Assembly (NCBI GenBank): GCA_002189035.1
Contig: CM007989.1
Location: 3,968,001-4,032,000, forward strand
Direction: 5' to 3'
Source of the DNA: Utricularia gibba
Taxonomy: Eukaryota > Streptophyta > Magnoliopsida > Lamiales > Lentibulariaceae
DNA length: 64,000 bases
A model generated the notes under the pieces. The model did no database searches. It was not told the origin of the DNA and saw only the letters and a list, made by a program, of their open reading frames with translations. The position numbers and the translations under genes are program-made. This document shows positions 1 to 11,214 of this stretch, piece after piece. Position 1 is the first letter of the stretch, and each line of letters starts with the position of its first letter.

Positions 1-500
1 AGAGAGTGACCCTCGTACGGACTGAAGACGATGCTCGCTGTGACTCAATCCTCCTTTTTGGAGTCTACTAACACAGGCTCCTGCGATCATCGTCTCCTTG
101 AGATCAGTAGGAACTTGATGAATGTCATAAACCGCCACAAGTTCTCACTGCGCTTCCTGCTGAATGCGGCGGCTGTGGGATGTTTGAAGGAAGTGCATGG
201 GGATGAAGCAACGAAGTGGGGTAGTAGAAGAAGATTTTACCACGGGAAGAGGAGAAAAGAGGAATGACAGAGCGGCAGAACTGAGACAATGAAACAGTAG
301 CCGTGGCCGTGGACAGCCCATTAACTGCAGAAAGGCTTCTGGTGGAGCGGAGCCGCGCTGCTTGCAGAGCATACACAGTAATTAATGACTCGAAATTCCA
401 TGGGAGCAAATTCAGTGGGGGTAGAGAGTAGAGACTCCATCTCTTTCACCCTCCCCCGTCTGTCTCTCTCGCGCGAGCATCAGGGGTCTTGTTGTAAATA
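1..500. other. Unassigned less AT-rich segment at window edge
   Basis: This stretch is clearly less AT-rich than the spacer that follows and has open frames on both strands: about 78 codons on plus (31-267), and 94 and 75 codons on minus (125-409, 145-372). None resembles a family I know. A pyrimidine-rich run on plus at about 436-475 could belong to a promoter or leader. It may be the first exon of a gene that continues to the left of the window, but the frames are mutually overlapping and I cannot choose between them. Confidence 0.2.
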
Positions 501-776
501 TGGAAAACTTCAAGGCACGATATGTAAATACAAAGAGTATTTTGTTTGAATATTTTTTTAAAATGAATTAAATCGAGTTATTAATTTTTTATTAAATAAG
601 TTGAAGATATCCAAATGCTATAGAATTTTTTTAAGGACTCCACATCAAGATGTTATGAAAGCTATCGAGGTACTCGGGGTGGTACAAGAAGTACCAGTAA
701 TATGTTGAGAGTATTTCAACACTATAGAGGTATCCAAACACTTGTTATTTAAGTATTATGTATCTTTGAACACATA

Positions 777-991
777 GGGTGTGTTTGATAGCTATATCGA
801 TATACATTATCTTGATATAAATTTATCCATAATATCAGGATAAATTTAAGGAAGGGTTATATGTGAGATAAATGTATGCTTATAATAAAGAAAAAAAATA
901 TACTGAGATAAATTTATACTGATTATCAAACATATATTATATATTCTAGTACCCGATGTATTTATGTTTATACCAGCTATCAAACTCACCC
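777..991. mobile_element. Small Tourist/PIF-Harbinger-like MITE
   Basis: The two ends are inverted copies: the left end begins GGGTGTGTTTGATAGC and the reverse complement of the right end begins GGGTGAGTTTGATAGC. The interior is AT-rich and non-coding, about 215 bp in all. ATA flanks both sides and could be a 3-bp target duplication. Length, end sequence and flank fit the Tourist class of MITEs. The superfamily call is inference. Confidence 0.6.
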
Positions 992-1949
992 ATAAGATAT
1001 AAAAGTCTACTTGTTCTCTAATATATGAGTTGTAGAGTTGGGTACTAATCTCACTTAGTGGGTAACGAGTCGAACATGCCGAGTCAACATCAAGAATTTT
1101 TAAATCAGTGAATACGATCGATGAGTTGATGTGCTCAACTCTTTCTGAGTCACAAATTGACACATAATTAGTTCAATAATTCCAATATTATAATAATTTA
1201 TGAAAAATCTTACCTTTAAATAGGTGGCCAATTTAAGCACCTCAAACATTGGATTGTAGTGTCTGGACGTGTTAACAGCCACCCCATTGTTACAAGGAGT
1301 CTGTTGTTAGTGTGTTGTGTCATACTTTCATGTGATTTTATTATCTTGTATTCTTTGAAACACATTGTAAAATTCTCAAAATTCTCAAATCTTAACAAAA
1401 TGAATTTGGCATCATGTGAGTACATTACAACTTTACAACTATCCTTTTAAAGGTCTTCAAACACTGCAAACAATGTGGAATCATGAATGAAGTTTCAACC
1501 GTGATCCAAAAAATATTGGTAAGTTGCAATTATTCTCCAAATGCAATGTGGGCAATGTGAACAGTACCAAACAAGTAAGTAAGAGATGGGAGAATGATAA
1601 CACCGTTTTTATTGTGTTTTTAAATATGTTTTTAAGTGTGTTTTGTAGGGTTAAATGTTGCTTAGGGTGCTAAAATGTTTTATTTTGCATATTTAGACTG
1701 TTGAAATATGTTTATTGTGAAAACAAGCTCAATTGGCAACAATTGAGCCGAAAACTCTAATATTTAGTCTAGTCTATGTTTTAAGTCTTACTAGAGTAAG
1801 AGCTAGTACTTTAGCAATGCACTTTCCGCGTTGACAAGTCAAAGTAGACAGAAAAGCTGTACAAAAGTCACTTTCCGCCGAAAGTAGCCGCCCTTCTGAA
1901 AAGATAAGATTTGGAGCAGACATCTCACTTCTAGAAAACTTAGGAAAGG
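992..1949. other. AT-rich spacer, nothing recognised
   Basis: Only short open frames with no protein resemblance are seen on either strand. I see no RNA gene or clear repeat here. Confidence 0.5.
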
Positions 1950-2790
1950 ACAATGCTACCCTTAATTTTGAGCTGCAAAAGGGAAAAGGAAGGGAGAGAA
2001 AAAAAGAGAGCACACTGTGCACACGCAGAGTGCACAGACAGCGAACAGGAGCGTGCGGGAGCAAGGAGAATTCCGTTTCTCCGGCGACCTACATATCTAC
2101 ATATTTACATCGTCTTTCCACCCAGAAACTTGATTTCCAGCAGATCTGCGACCGAGAGCAACCGCTAGACACTTCATTTTCTATTTTATGCACTTCTATT
2201 TCGTTAACAACTCGCTGTTGTTTCCTTCAACGTTTACATGCTTTTTGTTATGTTCTTGCACCTTGTCGTGAACGATAAATACTCTGTAGACCTTATTTCT
2301 GCGTTTAATCATGTTTCTGACTAAGACTTTCATGTTTGCCTTTAAGTTTAACGCGCTTTTACTGTTCCTGCGAACTATGCTCTGTTTCTGCAAACTATTA
2401 CTCTGTTTTTAAGCGTTTCAATCTGGGTTTCAGCCTAAGGGCTCTCTTGAGTGACACAAGAGCCAGATCCTGGTGTAAAACTCAGCCAAATTACTTTTAT
2501 TTTATGTTTTCTACACTTTCACGTTAATTTCAGTCCCTTTTCACCCCTGCAACTCGTTTATTTCAGTCACTATTATTTTAGATCTTACCCGTATTAGAAC
2601 TAAACCCCAGAAAACCCCCTGTTTCCAGTAAATGTGTTAAACTTCAGGAAATTACAACTATTCTCTATAGATTCGATCCTTGCTTGCCACACTATATTAA
2701 TTCCCGTGATTTTTGTAGTAGAATAGCTAGGTTTATACATTTCTTTTGATGCGTTGAATGTGCTAGACCGCGACATTTAGTATCCCATTC
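1950..2790 (+). mobile_element. Possible LTR-retrotransposon remnant
   Basis: The segment has no coherent reading frame. At about 2668-2785 it resembles sequence often found at the internal/LTR boundary of plant retroelements: a GATTCGATCC core, a short AT stretch, then a segment ending in GCGACA. No paired LTR or coding domain is visible, so this is a weak pattern-based call. It could equally be non-coding transcribed DNA. Confidence 0.25.
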
Positions 2791-3339
2791 CAACGTCTAT
2801 CAGATAATGTGATAATTCAAAATGCTTTATATAAATTATTCCTATAAAATAAGACGAATTGGGCTGAATGTATATTACTTGAGCCCAATGGTTGGGCCAC
2901 TCAGCCCATTTGATAATAAGTCACTATACATTGTTTTTTTTTTTTATAGTTGAGCTATATTTCAAATTCAATCTATGTGACTCGTGAGTCTAACCCGTAC
3001 CCATATACTATGAACCCATTTTACAACTACTTTTTATGGTTAAATGTAATCTGATCTGATACGTAATGAGTAAATTCGACAAATATTCCGACTGACTTGT
3101 ATTCATGTCCACCTCTATATGATTGGGAAAAGATAGAATTTGTGATTCAAAACTTAGATCACCATAATAAAGCATCAGACCATAGGATGATGGGGGAGGG
3201 GATTCAACTTTTTTTTGGGCTTTCACTTCTCATATTTCTATTAATAACTATTTTTTTTTAAAAAAAGATTATTTGATGTAAAACGACCAATAATGACAAT
3301 CGTGGGACCGTTTCTGACCTGCAAAGCTGATGACGGCAA
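2791..3339. other. AT-rich spacer, nothing recognised
   Basis: Low-complexity T and A runs (for example near 2934-2946 and 3250-3265). No gene or named repeat is seen. Confidence 0.4.
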
Positions 3340-4554
3340 AAATTGGAACAAAATAAGTGAAAGTTAACCCAATGAAATCACGACACGTGCGTCGTAGTAT
3401 TCAGAAGCGGATGGTCCATTGCACCAGTGAATGCTCCGTTGGCTCTCATTCGTTTCATCGTTCGACTCCGGCGCCTGAAGTCTTCAATGGCGTTAAATCA
3501 GGCGTGGCTCGAAACGCCATCTTGGATCCACGTGGCGGGAGCTTCTTCAAGCAGAAGGCTATGAAGTCTGAACGGCTGCGGAATTACGTTTACATGCAAA
3601 AGTCCGTGACTGAAACGGTGATTTGGGCGCCGAGCTTTTTCAAATGTGTGGGCTCTTTTGTGTTCTTGAAATGGGTTGTTTCGGCGTGATGCCATTGGCT
3701 TTCTTGCGCGCAGCACCTCCGTTTTATGTGACCCATTCTTTCTATTTTAAGCGTGTGTGCGGAAAAAGTAGTAACTTAAACAAAGATTTGAAGTATTTCT
3801 GTAGATTAACTTCTTCAGTTTCCTTTTCAACTTGCGTGATGTGAAATGCAAGTTCAAGAAACCTGTGGTTGCTCGAGCAGTTACGGAACTTTGGTTGCTT
3901 CTCAATATGTTGTGTGCAAGGTGGAAGCTTCGACCCTCCTCTAGTTCGCTGACATTTAAATTGCTATCTGCTGAATTCTTGATTGTAGCGTCGGTTGTCT
4001 TAGGATAAGATATTCGAGTCTCGATTGACAGCTGGTCGGTTGGATGGAACATGAAATGGAATGCATAGAAACTATGGTGTTTCCTACTTTCCTGAATATT
4101 GACATTTACGACATATCTTCAAAGCAAAGCCTGTTTTGGCAGTTGGGTGGTGTATTCAAGGGAGACTCTTCTGTTTCCTTGAGATACTGAACTGGACAAC
4201 ATGTGGTGCACTGTTTTCTACTAACTGAAGATATGTTTAAAAAAGAAATTCCCTTGACAGTTCAGAAGTAGCTTTCAGGTTTTAAAGTGTTCGGCTATTG
4301 TATGCTACCTGATTAATGTTTATCTCATTCTGCAATCAGTTGAGTCACCTTTATGTACCAGTTTTCTGAGTTACAAATGAGACCCTTTTGAGTCACTTGC
4401 CTTTGCTCTGCTTTGTCCTCTCCGTTTATTTAACTTACATGCCTTGTGTCCTGCTTTGCACAGTTAATCTCTTGATTGTCGGGTGCTATATGTGTTGCTA
4501 TGTAGTTCTTTCTAACCATTTGTTGATTTTAGGTGTGTTTCTCGTTCCAAAAAG
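3340..4554 (+). promoter_or_regulatory. Upstream region and probable 5' leader of NCRK gene
   Basis: This 1.2 kb stretch precedes the NCRK start codon. Two palindromic CACGTG G-boxes lie at 3384-3389 and 3529-3534. Composition turns less AT-rich from about 3300, suggesting promoter and leader, and the T-rich stretch 3750-4540 may hold an intron in the 5' UTR. An open frame of 110 codons at 3357-3689 has no recognisable product. G-boxes are known sites for bZIP and bHLH factors; use here is inference. Confidence 0.35.
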
Positions 4555-7025
4555 ATGTGCCCCCAAATGGGAGTTAAGATTTTTTGTATTGTTGGCACCA
4601 TCTTGACGCAGCTGGCTCTTTGTGGTTAGTAATGCCTGTTTCATCTGGAACTGGCTGTCTTGCATCTGTGCCAAAAACTACCACGCAGACTTGCTTGTGT
4701 TTGCCTTCACTTTGTAGATGGAGCTTCATCAAATTCCGAAGCAAAGATCTGGACATGCTCCTGTTCCATTGATCAAAAGGAAAGCACAACTTTCATTGTT
4801 GCAAACTGCTCTTCTTCTTCATGTGACTGCAGCCCAGGTATCAATGAAGCTGCCGAGTAAGGCTAAGCTTGTTTTTTTAGTGTCAGTGATGAGTTTCACT
4901 TAGTGTAAGAATGTAATTTCTCTGATCTTCTCATGCATATGAAGGGCGATCAAGTGACAATAGATGGCTATGCAATTGTTCCAGTGGTGGATTTCCTAGA
5001 ATAGCAAATGAACACAATTACAGAGACTGTTTTATGACGTGCAATTGCAGTTCTGGTAAAATTTCTGAATACACAATGACATTTTAGGCGCTTCTTGAAG
5101 CCAGCTGCGTTTTCTTTGTAGGGATATTATCCAACTTTGAGCCTCCTGGGAAGCAAATTTATGACAAAACTCTTGTGATACTTCTTGCAACATGTCTAGT
5201 CATCTTGTTTCTAGCATTTGGTGTTTCTGTTGTCTTCCATGTCGGAATGAATGATAAGAATCCCACCATCCCAACTTCACATTCATCTGATAGACTAACA
5301 AGTTGTAGCTCCGGTACAAACTCGGCGAGCCACAGGGTCTCATCAAGGCCGATTTCTGCAGAGCAACTTGATGTATCTGTCAAATCTTTTACAGGTAAAT
5401 TTAATCTACGAGCAAGAGCTTTTCAGTCACTCAATCTTGACATCTTTGTGGATCTTGTCTCGTTCCTGGGTCAAAGGATGCATTCCAATGACTTCATTCC
5501 TAGTCAGAAGTAGCAGGGGAGCAATACATGAAGTACTCATCCATTATTCGTATGTTGAACTGGAAAATGCTACTGATAGATTCTCTGATGCCAACCTGAT
5601 CGGCGTTGGAGGAAGCAGCCATGTTTACAGGGGGAGTCTTAGAGACGGAAGAACAGTTGCAATCAAGAAAATGAAACCTCAAGCCAGCTCAGATGCTGAA
5701 CATGTCTTCTTAACTGAGGTAAAACAAGTAGCTCAAACTATTCTAAAGTGGACATTTATGTACAACTTTTGTCTTTGCTCAGATAGAATTGTTGTCAAGA
5801 CTTCATCACTGTCACATTGTGCCTTTGCTTGGGTACTGCTCAGAGAACAAGGGAAGGCATGCCGAAAGGATGCTTGTCTTTGAATATGTTCCCAATGGTA
5901 ATTTAAGGGAGCGTTTGGATGGGGAATCAGGAAAATTTTTGGACTGGCGAACTCGACTTGTCATCGCTCTCGGTGCTGCCCGTGGCTTGGAATACCTCCA
6001 TGAAGCTGCTGCACCAAGGATATTGCACAGAGACGTCAAATCCACAAACATTCTTTTGGATGAAAAATGGAGAGCCAAGGTAGAAGTAGCTCATAACTGA
6101 AGCATAACTAACCAGTGTTTAGAAGTTTCTGAAACATGAATGGTCAAGTCTGTTCTTGCAGATAACTGATCTCGGCATGGCTAAACATGTACAAACCGGT
6201 GCCAACTCGACCAACATCACAAGCTCTCCGGCAAGAATGCAAGGGACATTCGGATATTTTGCACCTGAGTATGCAATAGATGGGAAAGCTTCTTTAAAGT
6301 CCGATGTTTTCAGCTTTGGGGTTGTGCTTCTTGAGCTGATAACAGGGCGAAAGCCGATCCAAAAGAACTCCGATGAAACATCACAAAGTCTTGTCATATG
6401 GGTAGGCAAAACAAGCTAGCCTTATGTCCTCAAAAATTGCATAATTCTTACCAAGTATGCGGCTGATTTATAGGCAACACCTCGCTTACATGACAGCAAA
6501 CGGGTGATTCTGGAGCTACCTGATCCACGCCTCGAAGGTGATTTCCAAGAAGAGGAAATGCAAGTCATGGCCTACTTAGCAAAAGAGTGCCTTCTGCTGG
6601 ATCCTGGTTCTCGGCCAAGCATGAGCGAAGTCGTCCAGATTCTCTCTACCATCGTTCCGAACAAATACAAATGGAACAACTTACCACTTCATTGCCGGCA
6701 GGTACCAAGTTGGATCATATCCATGCTGCTCCCATTTTATCTCTATAGTGCACCTGCTTCTCTGTATTGATCCCAAATTCTCCAGCTTCATTTGCCAGAC
6801 GAGAATCTTTGCTACGGTTCGAACGTGGAGGAGATCAAGAACACCACATTTGAAGTGAAGAATAAGAGCAGAGCAGCAACAGATCCATTCCCAGAGAGTG
6901 ACAAAGTTAAGCTTTTGAGCTCAGTGGATGATGTTGTAGTGGATTTGACTGAACCATGGTTTGAATCCTTTCACTTGTCTGATGCTGATTCACGATTGTG
7001 TAGGGTGGCTAGAAAAGGCCACTAA
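4555..7025 (+). CDS. NCRK: Receptor-like serine/threonine kinase, NCRK type
   Basis: Nine exons join in frame: 4555-4624, 4718-4837, 4945-5055, 5122-5394, 5477-5718, 5783-6079, 6162-6401, 6474-6701, 6786-7025, giving 606 residues. The start was chosen because the first 23 codons form a signal peptide. Next comes a small Cys-rich ectodomain with repeated CxC and CNC motifs (about residues 30-98), one membrane segment (about 118-140), then the kinase: glycine loop [15 protein letters not shown] lysine near 255, HRD near 354-356, DLG instead of DFG near 374, APE near 405. Layout and motifs match Arabidopsis NCRK, which is 565 residues as I recall. It probably sits at the plasma membrane or endosomes and phosphorylates proteins on Ser/Thr; the ligand is unknown. 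Every exon junction keeps frame and no lesion is visible. Confidence 0.93.
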
Positions 7026-7292
7026 TTGATCCCATCTACGCTTCACAATACAAAAGCAAGTCTTGCCTTTGGTAGACATCTGTCCATCTTCTTTTCTTGA
7101 AAATAACTGTACTAAAACTGTACTCCGCCCAACTTATACAAGCCACTAGCAACCATTCGCTGGTCAATTGAAACGAAAGAGCTCGTCCTGTGACCACCCA
7201 CTTCATCTACTTCATAGGCTGTAATTTGCATCAATTACAGGCTACTTTCCGAGGAGGGTGTTCCTCATTCATCCTCTCGCTGACTGAGGAAG

Positions 7293-8666
7293 ATGAAGCG
7301 AGTGCTTGTTGTGGGCGGCACCGGTTACTTGGGTCAGCATCTTTTGACGTCTTTCGCCGATGTGGATTCAGATTCAACAACCCGGCGCTTGCTTTCACGT
7401 ATCATTCCTCGCCTCCAACACCCGCGCTTCTCAACGCCATCCCCAAGGCTCTCCCTTTTCACGTTGATCTTCGCACTGGCAATGGCCTTGACGCAGTGTC
7501 AGCCTCCTTCGGTCAGGTATCATCATTTGCCTTCTTGTCAATGGGTGTTCACATCACATGGCTGTCTTATTGTAGTCCATAATCGATCTAGCGCACCAAA
7601 TGCTCGTGCTTGTGATCTTGTGTTTCAGCCTGATGTGGTGATCAATTGTGCTGCTGTCTCGGTTCCTCGTGTGTGTGAGATAGATCCAGATGCTGCTATG
7701 TTGATAAATGTCCCGATTGCTCTTGTGAAATGGTTATCAAGCTTTAGAGGAAGTAACACCCTTTTGATTCATCTGTCCAGTGATCAAGGTTTGTGTTCCC
7801 TCTTGCTTGTTTCTCCATAATCCTTCGACTTCAAAGTTTGGTGCCTGTGCTCTTCAGTTTATGAGGGGACCAAGTCCTTCTACAAGGAAGAGGATGAAAC
7901 TGTCCCCGTGAATATTTATGGCAAATCAAAAGTTGAAGCTGAGCATTACATACCTGCAAACTGGTCCAACTATGCAATTCTGAGAAGCAGCATAATCTAC
8001 GGCCCACAAACCATCTCTCCAGTTCCTAAGCAGCTTCCAATCCAGGTATCTTACGCAGTGAAACCTCTTAGGCCGAACTTCTGTTCACTTCAGCTTGAAC
8101 TGCTCTTAAGATTGGCTGTCTTGTTAAAAACCGCAGTGGATAGATAATGTCCTTGCGAAAGGGGAGCCATTGGATTTCTTTCATGACGAGTATCGCTGCC
8201 CTGTTTTTGTCAAGGATGTTGTTCTTGTCATACAGTGTTTGGCAAACAAATGGCTCTCAGGTAAGGACGCTCCGGGAATTTCTTACACTCTTGTGCTAGT
8301 AACTGCTGGTTTCTCTGCAGATGGTGAGCAACTGCAGTTGCTTCTAAACGTCGGCGGGCCAGATAGAGTGTCACGGGTTCAAATGGCCGAGGCTGTCGCA
8401 CAAGTTAGAGGTTACAAGCGATCCCTGATCAAATCGGTGTCTGCTGCTTCAGTATGTTCCAACACATCACTTTAGTTCACAGGCAGTTTCTTCTCTGATA
8501 ACTTGAGGGAAGACTTGAACATGTTCAGGTTGATCGTGGCGTGAGGTCGCCTCCCGATATTTCCATGGATACCAGGAAGCTCATTCAGACTACAGGCATT
8601 CATCCAACTTGCTTTGCAGAAGGCGTGAGAGTCACCCTCCAAGGGGAAGGTGCAGCTGACTTGTAG
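7293..8666 (+). CDS. SDR/RmlD-like NAD(P)-binding reductase, frameshifted in exon 1
   Basis: Six exons: 7293-7516, 7629-7788, 7858-8045, 8137-8260, 8321-8451, 8529-8666. The product resembles plant RmlD-like Rossmann proteins (Arabidopsis At4g00560, related to the regulatory beta subunit of methionine adenosyltransferase). Visible motifs are the nucleotide loop GGTGYLGQH at the N terminus, the YGKSK catalytic Tyr/Lys motif, FFHDEYRCP and NVGGPDRVSR. The start ATG at 7293 opens the Rossmann motif directly. In exon 1 the frame changes near 7380: the N terminus reads in one frame and the homologous ALAFTYHSS segment in another. One base is missing, most simply in the CCC run at 7381-7383. With that base the protein would be about 321 residues and all later junctions agree. 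This is either a sequence error or a disabling mutation. The exact substrate is unknown. Confidence 0.85.
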
Positions 8667-9079
8667 TTCCTGACATTTTCTATGCTTACTGTTTCAGTCA
8701 AGGCTTGTCAGTTCCCCCCGTTAATGACGTTTCCTGAAGTTGCCTAATTCATAGCAGCAATGACTACATCTTTAATGCCATCCATGAAACAAAGAATTTG
8801 CCTTGATTACAAGATTCGTACAGCCATAAATCAGTAACACGAACGCCACAGAACTTCAGACCCTTCAAATCCCAAATGTTCTTCTAAGTTCAAACAAAAT
8901 AATCAATCAACAGAAAAACTTTTCCTTCAACTTACATGGATTAAGTGGATCGCTTTGGTTTCTCTACGTGTATTGCACCAGAAAACGTAAAATAATCTCC
9001 TAGGAACAGAACAAGCTCATACAATGGCCAATATTGGCTTTCCCGCACTGCTCATGCCCTGGTTTACTAAGATTCCCTC
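8667..9079. other. Spacer between convergent SDR and Kish genes
   Basis: This 413-bp gap lies between a plus-strand and a minus-strand stop codon and should hold both 3' UTRs and polyadenylation signals. AATAAT-like A-rich stretches occur at about 8895-8915. No further gene is seen. Confidence 0.4.
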
Positions 9080-9691
9080 TCAGAAGAAGATAGTTGAAAC
9101 TCCCATGGTGAGCAATCCAGCTGCCACCCAAGGGCTTAATCTCTCCCCTGTTCCATGAAAAACCACTGGAAGAGCTCAAAGATGAGGTCACAGGCAACGA
9201 CCAACCACAGAAATCTTCGCCTTCATTGGGAATTGCTAAGTTGTTCTAATGACTTGGCAAGAACTCAGGAACGATACCTATTCTGGCAGCCTTCCATAAG
9301 ACACCTCGGAACCTGGGATGAACCAGGAGAGTAAATTACGAACATCGTGCACCAGCAAAAGATAGCCATTTTATGATATGTGGAAAGACGTCGCAACATT
9401 CGTTCCGAAAAGCATAAAGATGCTAAATTTCAGGAAGAGTTGCTCAATGGACGTAAACGTAAAGAAGGAGAGCGAGTTTTACCCCGTTCGCTGTTCAAGC
9501 AGCGCCGGAAACTGAATCTTCACATACGTACACGCAAAGATGCCCAGCATAACAACCGTTAGGAAGGAGCTGAAATTGAAGAGAGCCAACTGGAAATATA
9601 TCACAGCAACGGATTGCATCAGTACTCATCAAAACACACGAAAAAGCAAATCGCGCACAAAAGCTGTATTTCCGTGAAGAACTCATACCAT
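9080..9691 (-). CDS. Protein Kish (TMEM167 family)
   Basis: Four minus-strand exons: 9689-9691 (the ATG alone), 9483-9589, 9278-9312, 9080-9147, giving 70 residues, the usual length for Kish. The product has the conserved order LFNFSSFLTVV, then QFPALLEQRTGFRG, WKAARIGERLSPWVA and a hydrophobic C terminus ending IFF. Two membrane segments are expected, at about residues 8-25 and 50-68. Kish proteins sit in the Golgi and early secretory membranes and are needed for constitutive secretion. The start codon forms the last three bases of exon 1, immediately followed by a GTATGAG donor. The assignment rests on frame-perfect joining of four small exons. Such a small gene is easily missed by ORF scans. 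Confidence 0.9.
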
Positions 9692-10033
9692 TTCTGCTTC
9701 ACCCTTATCTTGATGCTACAAATTCTTCGATATACCCGCTGATACCGCCTCGAAGCCTGAAAATATACGTCGATTTCGTTTATAAGAACTGAATCGATTC
9801 AGAAACAGAAAGCAGAAATTTTTTTTCGAAAACCTCGATCCAGAATAACCAAAAAAGCCCACTCATCCATTGCAGACGAGAAAGACCTACGATTCAGTAG
9901 CGAAATCAGGTTGCGACAATAACTGGGTGCAGGGTCGAAGTTTCCGCAGCGCCTAGGAAGTCAAACGATTGTACAGTCACGCTTTATTCGCAGGCCAAGG
10001 TACTTGGTCCGCAATTTTCTCCACAAGTAATGA
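9692..10033 (-). promoter_or_regulatory. 5' leader and proximal promoter of Kish gene
   Basis: The sequence upstream of the Kish start codon shows no other coding signal. It probably contains the 5' UTR (exon 1 upstream of the ATG) and the core promoter shared with the telo-box/site II element just beyond. Confidence 0.4.
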
Positions 10034-10052
10034 TAGGGTTTGGGCCGGCCCA
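10034..10052. promoter_or_regulatory. Telo-box overlapping palindromic site II element
   Basis: TAGGGTTT (the telo-box AAACCCTA on the other strand) at 10034-10041 runs into the perfect 12-bp palindrome TGGGCCGGCCCA at 10041-10052, two site II (TGGGCC) motifs back to back. In plants this pair marks promoters of housekeeping and ribosomal genes bound by TCP and telo-box factors. It lies between the minus-strand Kish gene and a possible plus-strand transcript, so bidirectional use is plausible but inferred. Confidence 0.55.
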
Positions 10053-10099
10053 TGTCGGCGATCCGAGTCCGTCGTGTCCGAGGGGACTCGGAAGTTTGA

Positions 10100-10640
10100 C
10101 CTTTAAAATTTCCTTCCTAGATTGAAGCCCAGACTCGCACGTTTGATCGCTAGCTGTTTCCTAAACTCCCAACGAACTCACCAAGGTTCTGCTCCTGATA
10201 TCGCCTTCCTCGTGCGTACAGACCTCCTTGCCCGGCACCGGAGGTGGAGATGGAGACGGTGGCGCCTCCATGGCTTCCAGTCATGCGACAATCAACAGCA
10301 TCGGAAAGATCATGGTAGCTTCTGTATGCATGACCTTCACAAATCAAGCCATTACTAGAGTCCATGAAGGAAAGAGGAAGAGTGGAAGACTAAGGCTAAG
10401 CCATACTAGAGTAATTAGATATATGATCCACCTGCCCAGACATGGACGAAACAGGAAGCTGCGCAAATGGACTGAAGAAAATGATATGCAAAGCATGGTT
10501 ATGTGGGAGCTGTACCAAGATAGCTGATCAGTCAAACTTATTGCCCAGTGTATTCACTCATATCATACAATCCATAATGCCATCATACGTAAAAACATTT
10601 GGAACAATATCTCTAAATTCATCATAAAGCTGTCCCTGCA
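10100..10640 (+). other. Unassigned possible transcription unit facing UBL5 3' end
   Basis: Open frames of 78 and 99 codons occur on plus (10122-10358 and 10228-10527), and there are possible exon-like blocks bounded by AG and GT at about 10200-10315 and 10358-10500. I do not recognise any product. The upstream telo-box/site II element and the low-AT composition at 10130-10300 hint at a real transcript. It would run toward and overlap the last (untranslated) exon of UBL5 on the other strand. Confidence 0.25.
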
Positions 10641-10692
10641 CATAGAGGTGGTTTAGGAATTCCTTGCTGCAGCAATGCATCCCAGGACCAGT

Positions 10693-11214
10693 TCTGCAGG
10701 ACAAGGGACGTAACACAATGTTAGCAAAACTTGAACAACGTTGAAATGCAGAGCTGGAGTGCAACAAGCAGATATGCATCGTTGTGATAAAAGATTCATG
10801 CCAACGGGTGTTCACACAATTGAAGCCCGCTTTTTTTTTTTGAAAAAGCGACATAACCATAAAGTTCGAGTGTACTTGAATCTAAACATAATTGAGGGAA
10901 CAATACATAAAACGCTATCCAAGGTTGAATGGAGACAAAGCAATAACTTAATATTTTTCACAGAGAAAAGGAAAATAGAATTAAGCAACTAACCAATTGT
11001 AGTAGAGCTCGAGGCCCATGCCATCATGGATTTCGTAGTCCTTGAGAGTGATATGATCCTTGTAGATGGTGTACCACTTCTGGATTCTGATCTTATCGGA
11101 GCGAGTTCCCGTTTGCGCCGCCACGAGCTTCTTCAGGTCCTCTATCGTATCATCCTCGTTACACTTCACCCGAACCTTCTTCCCCAGCCGATCGTTCAGC
11201 ACCACCTCAATCAT
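10693..11214 (-). CDS. UBL5: Ubiquitin-like protein 5 (UBL5/Hub1)
   Basis: The coding exon 10994-11214 encodes the 73-residue UBL5 beginning [18 protein letters not shown] and ending ELYYN, the normal length. The stop codon is split: TG ends the exon at 10994 before a GTTAGTTG donor, and its final A is the first base of the next exon at 10693 after a CTTGTCCTGCAG acceptor. The next exon is otherwise 3' UTR. If the intron is retained, the frame runs on through Trp-Leu-Val-Ala to a TAA at 10981-10983. An in-frame upstream ATG at 11242-11244 would add ten residues, but the conserved start is at 11214. UBL5 binds spliceosomal proteins non-covalently (Hub1-type, no diglycine tail). An AAACCCTAA telo-box lies just upstream at 11247-11255. 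Confidence 0.95.

Noticed and set aside
2668-2690. GATTCGATCC resembling a tRNA T-loop
   Set aside because: No acceptor stem, D-arm or anticodon arm could be folded upstream.
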